Below, in pieces: positions 58,205 through 64,000 of a DNA stretch of 64,000 bases. Each line of letters starts with the position of its first letter. Positions within the stretch are counted from its first letter, which is position 1. A program made the position numbers and the translations under genes. The DNA is from Palaemon carinicauda. Taxonomy: Eukaryota > Arthropoda > Malacostraca > Decapoda > Palaemonidae. The notes beneath the pieces were generated by a model. That model worked only from the letters and a program-made list of their open reading frames with translations, made no database searches and was not told where the DNA came from. Where the stretch lies: NCBI RefSeq assembly GCF_036898095.1, contig NC_090743.1, positions 18,422,500-18,486,499 on the forward strand. Reading direction: 5' to 3'.

Positions 58205-58900
58205 GACTTACTAAGCTACAACCCTAGTTGGAAAAGCAGGATGCTATAAGCCCAGAGGCTCCAACAGGGAAAATAGCCCAGAGAGGAAAGGAAACAAGGA
58301 AAACAAAATATTCTAAGAACAGTAACAACATTCAAATAAATATCTCCTTTATAAAACCATAAAAAAGTTTAACAAAACAAGAGGAAGAGAAATAAGACAG
58401 AATAGTGTGCTCGAGTGTGCCCTCAAGCAAGAGAATTCTAACCCAAGACACTGGAAGACTATGGTAGAGACTACAGAGGCTATGGCACTACCCAAGACTA
58501 GAGAACAATGGTTTGATTTTGGAGCGTCCTTCTCCTAGAAGAGCTGTTTACCATAGCTAAAGTCTCTTCTACCCTTTCTAAGAGGAAAGTGGCCACTGAA
58601 GTTCTGAACAATTACAGTGCAGTAACCCCTTGGGTGAAGAAGAATTGTTTGGGAATCTCAGTGTTGTCAGGTTTATGAGGACAGAGGAGAATATGTAAAG
58701 AATATGCCAGACTATTCGGTGTATGTGTAGGGAAAGGGAAAATGAACCGTAACCAGAGAGAGTGATCTAATGTGGTACTGTCTGGCCAGTCACAGTATCA
58801 GGTCACATACTCTTGGGGTCCTTTATTGCTCGTTATTGTTCATCTGAGTAGCCACACTCAACCTCTTATGCTTAATTAATACGATTCAGATATTTCCCCA
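58205..58900 (-). repeat. Interspersed repeat, 3' region of the LINE type at 59029-60330
   Basis: Begins AAGCTACAACCCTAGTTGGA and AAAGCAGGATGCTATAAGCC like 59033-59080, then continues with GAGAACAATGGTTTGATTTT and TCCTTCTCCTAGAAGAGCTG. No ORF. The shared start with the second LINE suggests a 3'-end fragment of a related subfamily in minus orientation. It lies directly next to the RTE-like LINE tail. Confidence 0.65.
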
Positions 58901-58980
58901 TAAATATCTGTAGCCTACTGGCTACCGTCTTTATTTATTATTTAATTGTTTATAACCTCGACAATACATTTTATTATCCT

Positions 58981-58988
58981 TATTATTA

Positions 58989-59028
<40 letters not shown>
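58981..59028. repeat. (ATT)n tract, tail of the minus-strand LINE
   Basis: About 48 bp of ATT. On minus it is (TAA)n directly after TGGCTAGTAA, i.e. the 3' tail of the element at 59029-60330. Confidence 0.9.
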
Positions 59029-60330
59029 TAGCCAAGCTACAACCCTAGTTGGAAAAGCAAGATGCTATAAGCCCGAGGGCTCCAATAGGGAAAAATAGCC
59101 CAGTGAGGAAAAGAAATAAGGAAATAAATAAATGATGAGAATAAATTAACAATAAATCATTCTAAAAACAGTAACAACGTCAAAACAGATATGTCCTATA
59201 TAAACTATTAACAACGTCAAAAACAGATATGTCCTATATAAACTATAAAAAGACTCATGTCAGCCTGGTCAACATAAAAACATTTAATCCAACTTTGAAC
59301 TTTTGAAGTTCTACTAATTCAACTACCCGATTAGGAAGATCATTCCACAACTTGGTAACAGCTGGAATAAAGCTTCTAGAATACTGTGTAGTATTGAGTC
59401 TCATGATGGAGAAGGCCTGGCTATTAGAATTAACTGCCTGCCTAGTATTACGAACAGGATGGAATTGTCCACGAAGATCTGAATGTAAAGGATGGTCAGA
59501 GTTATGAAAAATCTTATGCAACATGCATAATGAACTAATTGAACGACGGTGCCAAAGATTAATATCTAGATCAGGAATAAGAAATTTAATAGACCGTAAG
59601 TTTCTGTCCAACAAATTAAGATGAGAATCAGCAGCTGAACACCAAACAGCAGAACAATATTCAAAACAAGGTAGAATGAAAGAATTAAAACACTTCTTCA
59701 GAATAGATTGATCACCGAAAATCTTAAGACTTTCTCAATAAGCCAATTTTTTTTTTTTGTGCAATTGAAGAAGACACAGATCTAATGTGTTTCTCAAAAG
59801 TAAATTTGCTGTCGAGAATCACACCTAAAAATTTAAAAGAGTCATAGAGATGTAAAGAAACATTATCAATACTAAGATCCTGATGTTGAGGAGCCACCGT
59901 ACTTGACCTACTTACAATCATACTTTGAGTTTTGTTAGGATTCAACTTCATACCCCATAATTTGCACCATGAACTAATTTTAGCTAAATCTCTAATAAGG
60001 GATTCACCAACCCCAGATCTACATTCAGGGGATGGAATTGATGCAAAGAGAGTAGCATCATCTGCATATGCAACAAGCTTGTTTTCTAGGCCAAACCACA
60101 TGTCATGTGTATATAGAATGAAAAGTAATGAGCGAAGAACACTACCCTGTGGAACACCGGATATCACATTCCTATATTCACTATGGTGCCCATCAACAAC
60201 AACCCTTTGAGATCTAGTACTTAAAAAATCAATAATAATGCTAAGAAACGACCCACCCACTCCCAACTGTTTGAATGAATGAAGTAGAGTAGCATGGACT
60301 ATGTACATGCTTGAAAGATTTATATTGATT
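59029..60330 (-). mobile_element. Jockey/CR1-like non-LTR retrotransposon, 5'-truncated
   Basis: Minus strand, from within the RT domain (about 60330) to a 3' UTR and (TAA)n tail. RT and C-terminal sequence identify it. The endonuclease and ORF1 are missing. Exact clade is not settled; the YADD motif and VPQGSVL fit the Jockey/CR1/I group. Confidence 0.78.
59255..59614 (-). pseudogene. LINE C-terminal domain fragment
   Basis: SSLCMLHKIFHNSDHPLHSD, NTRQAVNSNSQAFSIMRLNT and FIPAVTKLWNDLPNRVVELV form the conserved C-terminal end found after RT in Jockey/CR1-type LINEs. Separated from RT by a frame break around 59615-59724. Confidence 0.78.
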
Positions 60331-60371
60331 TTAAATTTGACTGAAAGTTTTCTTTTGATCAATATCCACAA
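59724..60371 (-). pseudogene. LINE reverse transcriptase fragment (YADD)
   Basis: In the 215-residue frame: LLHSFKQLGVGGSFLSIIID, VISGVPQGSVLRSLLF (motif B, residues 69-84), KLVAYADDATLFASI (motif C, YADD at residues 102-105), WGMKLNPNKTQSMIVS (motif D) and FKFLGVILDSKFTFEKHI. Motif A and everything before it are absent. The first ~25 residues are flanking sequence. A T run at ~59749 (poly-Lys in frame) disturbs the end. Confidence 0.8.
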
Positions 60372-61218
60372 AAATTAAATTTTTCCGTTTTTGGATTACT
60401 TGGAATCTCTTCAGTTCACTAAGAGCAAACTACATTCTTGAACAAGAGTTGACACTTTTTGTTTTAAGAGGAATGAAATATTATTATTTTCTGCACCAGA
60501 ATAATTAGAGCAGTGAAAAGCCGTCTGTGAACCTAATTGGAATAATTCATCGATGGAAATAAGTTTTCACTGTTGTTACTAAGTTTCTTTAGTAGTTTCC
60601 ATATATTTAAAAAAGGGAGATTTACACAGACCTTTATTATCTTACCAACATTAAAAATTACCTTCACGTTCAACAAAACATATTCCAGAAAAGTATTTAC
60701 TTTCCTTTGTTTAAAAAAAAAAAAAAATAATAATAATGAAATACGGGGAAATATGATCGCATATTCCTTGTCCATTATTTGTTATGGGGAACATTGCCAT
60801 ACCTGAAAACACACACAAATACACACACACATGCATAAAAACTTAAAACAACATTATGTTTTAGCATTTTTAGAAAAACAACAAAAAGAAAACTGCGAGA
60901 AAAGCATATAAACACAAACACACATCTAAACAAATAATAGATATATTAACAATTAAAGGTTCTGAGCGCTTCGTTGTCTGCAAAGGCATTCATACAAAGA
61001 GGAAGATAATTAGATGTAAATGAACTCAAGGAGATGAAGTAATTAAAACAAACATCGCTGGGAACGTCATGATGCTTTGTCAACTTTGCTTTACCTTTTC
61101 GGGAAAAGCTGACAAATGAAAACTAACTTCATATTAATTTTTCGCTAGCAACCTCTCGCTAGTTCTCTGTCTGTATGTATGTATGCATGCATGCACAAAC
61201 ATTTAAATACACACAAAC

Positions 61219-61246
61219 ATACATACATACATACATACACACACAC

Positions 61247-61320
<74 letters not shown>
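61219..61320. repeat. (TACA)n/(CA)n/(TA)n microsatellite
   Basis: Same order of motifs as at 4229-4391. Confidence 0.96.
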
Positions 61321-61322
<2 letters not shown>

Positions 61323-61473
61323 TGGGATTTGAAATATGTGTAACTCATGACAAATTTCAGCTTATCACATTTAAACCCAATTTTTGAAATTTTAGGCAAC
61401 AAACGGATAACATTTAAGGATAGATCCCAGTCTATTTTTTTTCCCAAAAGGACAATTGAACATAGAATATGAT

Positions 61474-61579
<106 letters not shown>

Positions 61580-62684
61580 CAGGAAGAAATGTCTCTAGAT
61601 CTCTTCCACTGACAGACCCGACTGCCAAATCTCATCCCATTCCAGTACCCACAGTCCAGTGTTTTGTGGAACTCATTCCAGTATGCACCTTCCAGAGTTT
61701 TATTGAACTTGCCAAATGCAGCGAACAAATACTTTGCCGCAGCAATCAAAACATGCAAGGAACCAATGAAATAAAAACATGAATGTTGACCAATGTTGGA
61801 ATTGACTCTGGTGCCTTTTTTGTCGAGTGAAATCCACTTGGGCGAGATTCTGTGGGTTTAAACTGCGTTCAACTTTTTTTCTTTTCTGCCATGAGAGATA
61901 AATTGAGTTTGATACAAAAAAAAAATATAATGGAATATAATCATAATTACATAGCGTTGATATCAAAACATAAATAATGCATAAAATCAGCAAAACGAAG
62001 AATTCGTCCGATAAAAAAAAAATGAAGGAGCTGAAAGAATGTGAAATACTCAATAAAAAGTTCTACCCTAAATGCGTAAGATCTTATAAGATTTTACCTT
62101 TAAGCAAATCGTATTTAATCGTTCGATGACCATCTCTAAAACCTTATTAATAATATATTCAGAAACTCGTCTGTTAGTAAAAGAAACTTTCAAAACTAAG
62201 ACATTTTCCAAAAAAGTATTTTCTAATAAAGTTGAATAAAAAGTTACGCATAAATGTAATAATATGTAAATAATTATGTATTCTATTCTGTAAGTTTTCA
62301 GGTCAATTAACTGATGTTTGGTATTCTATTTAGAATTGAATAAAAAAAATAGTAAACGGAACTAACTAAAATTACTCAATTAATTTTCATAAGAACAGCA
62401 GGCAGTATCTCTGAAAACTACAAAAGGAATACCACGGAAACCACATCTATGACTACAACATACTAATCATTAAAACACTGAAATACCAACACTTATTGTT
62501 AAGAAGAAAATGAGAACAGGGATAAAGTCGATAACTACAAAACATGCTTAAATGAAATGAAAAATAATTGATTACATAAAAAGATCAAGTAAATAGTAGT
62601 TATTTCCTACCCGAGACTGAGGCAAAGCAATGCGTAGATACGTTTAATATTCCCAAATGGGTTTTTGGAATAAATTTATAGCAG

Positions 62685-62685
<1 letters not shown>

Positions 62686-62742
<57 letters not shown>
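62686..62742. repeat. (GA)n microsatellite, ~56 bp
   Basis: Uninterrupted GA repeat. Confidence 0.98.
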
Positions 62743-62745
<3 letters not shown>

Positions 62746-63097
62746 TTCACGTTTGCTTTCACATAATCCATCAATGGACGAACAGCAGTGGAAGAAAACA
62801 AAACGCTTTGTCAGTTGATTCAAGCATGAAACTGATAGCAAACGTTCAAATTACTTACAGTTTGAGTCTTCTTTTTTTTTCAGAAATGGAGGCTTTCCCA
62901 TTAAGGATCAGTACGAGAGACTACGATCCTTTGACCTTTTTTTAATATCAGCGAAACGAGCTTTGTGATAAGCAGACGTTGTTCCGTTGGAATACGACAA
63001 CACATTTCAAAGATTGAGGCTTTTCATTACATCCACTTTCAGCTCCCTCATAACAGTCATTAATTTACAACATATGTAATTAGGTTTAAAGACATTT

Positions 63098-63100
<3 letters not shown>

Positions 63101-63168
<68 letters not shown>
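63101..63168. repeat. (GA)n microsatellite, ~68 bp
   Basis: Uninterrupted GA repeat. Confidence 0.98.
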
Positions 63169-63169
<1 letters not shown>

Positions 63170-64000
63170 TCAAAGAGCTATTCGGTTGGAAAAGCTAGTA
63201 AAAAAAAGTGTAGTTTATCGTTTGATTCCTATAGAGTAGGTAGAAACAATTTTCCTACTTCACAAACGGTATCCATAATCAATATAAATTTTTTAATCTC
63301 TTGTATATGAATAGGAGGCAATCTCTGTTCTCAAAACTTCCATAGTTAATAGAGATATATCTGTTCTAAGAGACAGACAACTTCAAGAGGAAATACAAAT
63401 ATGGAAGAAATAAATAGTGTTACATTTATGAACTTTATAATAATTTTCTCAACTTGTTATTCGATACCCAACTAATATGCATTTATGTATTTACCCATTA
63501 CCATAAACAATGAGAGAACATTTTGTAGAACCATAATAAAGACAATAACTTTAACATGAATCTCCCACACGTTAGAATCATCATAAACATCATACAAATG
63601 AAGAGGACGAAAAAAAGGAGTAAAACGGAATATGTATTTTACTACAATTGCAAACGATATAAGCGCACCAGGCTTCAGATTTCTTCGAATAATTATCGCA
63701 AGGAATCTTATTGAAACGTTTTTACAGACGTTCATTAAAATGCTCCCCTTTAAGTCTCATTACTTCCCACTTTCTTAGAATAAGGATTCGTCGAGTCCTG
63801 TGTTCATCCGTATCATTAAGAGAGATATCCTTTCTAAAGAAAGTCAGTGCTAATACCCGTCAAGGGATTCGGAACATTCATATAAAACTATATTTTTCTA
63901 TTGAAGCCATTCCAAGGATACTTTCCCAATGAAAAGATATCACCCATTAATATCCACTTTCTAAGGATGTTTATTCGTCTAGAATATATTTTTTCATTTA

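Overview
This window reads as nuclear DNA of a eukaryote, most likely a decapod crustacean. It has long (TA)n, (GA)n and (GT)n microsatellites, non-LTR retrotransposons, a TTAGG-type telomere-like stretch and, above all, many copies of DIRS-like tyrosine-recombinase retrotransposons, a group known to be common in Decapoda. The taxon is an inference. I see no convincing host gene, tRNA, rRNA or CRISPR array. Nearly everything recognisable is mobile DNA or its remains.

Layout. 1-4215: 5' (gag) part of a DIRS family-2 element on the minus strand (element C), cut by the window edge. 4391-11538: degraded DIRS family-1 element on plus (A). 11539-16209: a better preserved family-1 element on plus (B) with an intact tyrosine recombinase (YR) reading frame. 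17090-39707: family-2 elements D, E, F and G, all on minus and head to tail, with two isolated family-2 ends (28879-29126 and 39708-39986). 40048-45036: a 5-kb element with TTAA flanks and CCCTGG-type inverted termini, filled by a ~370-bp satellite that has a four-monomer higher-order repeat. 45294-45781: a MITE-like element with perfect 8-bp direct repeats. 46053-52694: remains of a third DIRS family (H, minus). 53977-55702: a 1.7-kb inverted-repeat element inside a duplicated 320-bp flank. 56334-58204: 5'-truncated RTE-like LINE with a long open RT frame. 58981-60330: 5'-truncated Jockey/CR1-like LINE on minus. 60.4-64 kb: AT-rich sequence with microsatellites and no gene I can support.

How the genes relate. 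A complete DIRS element carries a gag-like ORF1, an RT/RNase H ORF running into a Dam-methyltransferase-like segment, and a YR ORF overlapping it in another frame. The YR, not a DDE integrase, would integrate the DNA copy. No copy here is complete, but the copies fail in different ways: both catalytic RT aspartates are lost in A and E, D joins gag directly to RNase H, F lacks the RT active-site region and has RNase H running into the YR frame, and G has only gag.

The most unusual pattern is structural. In all three DIRS families a 280-450-bp module sits directly outside the pol-side inverted terminal repeat. It has its own ~40-58-bp inverted ends and holds an inverted copy of the same family's gag-side terminal region. 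I have not seen this described and treat it as the main lead.
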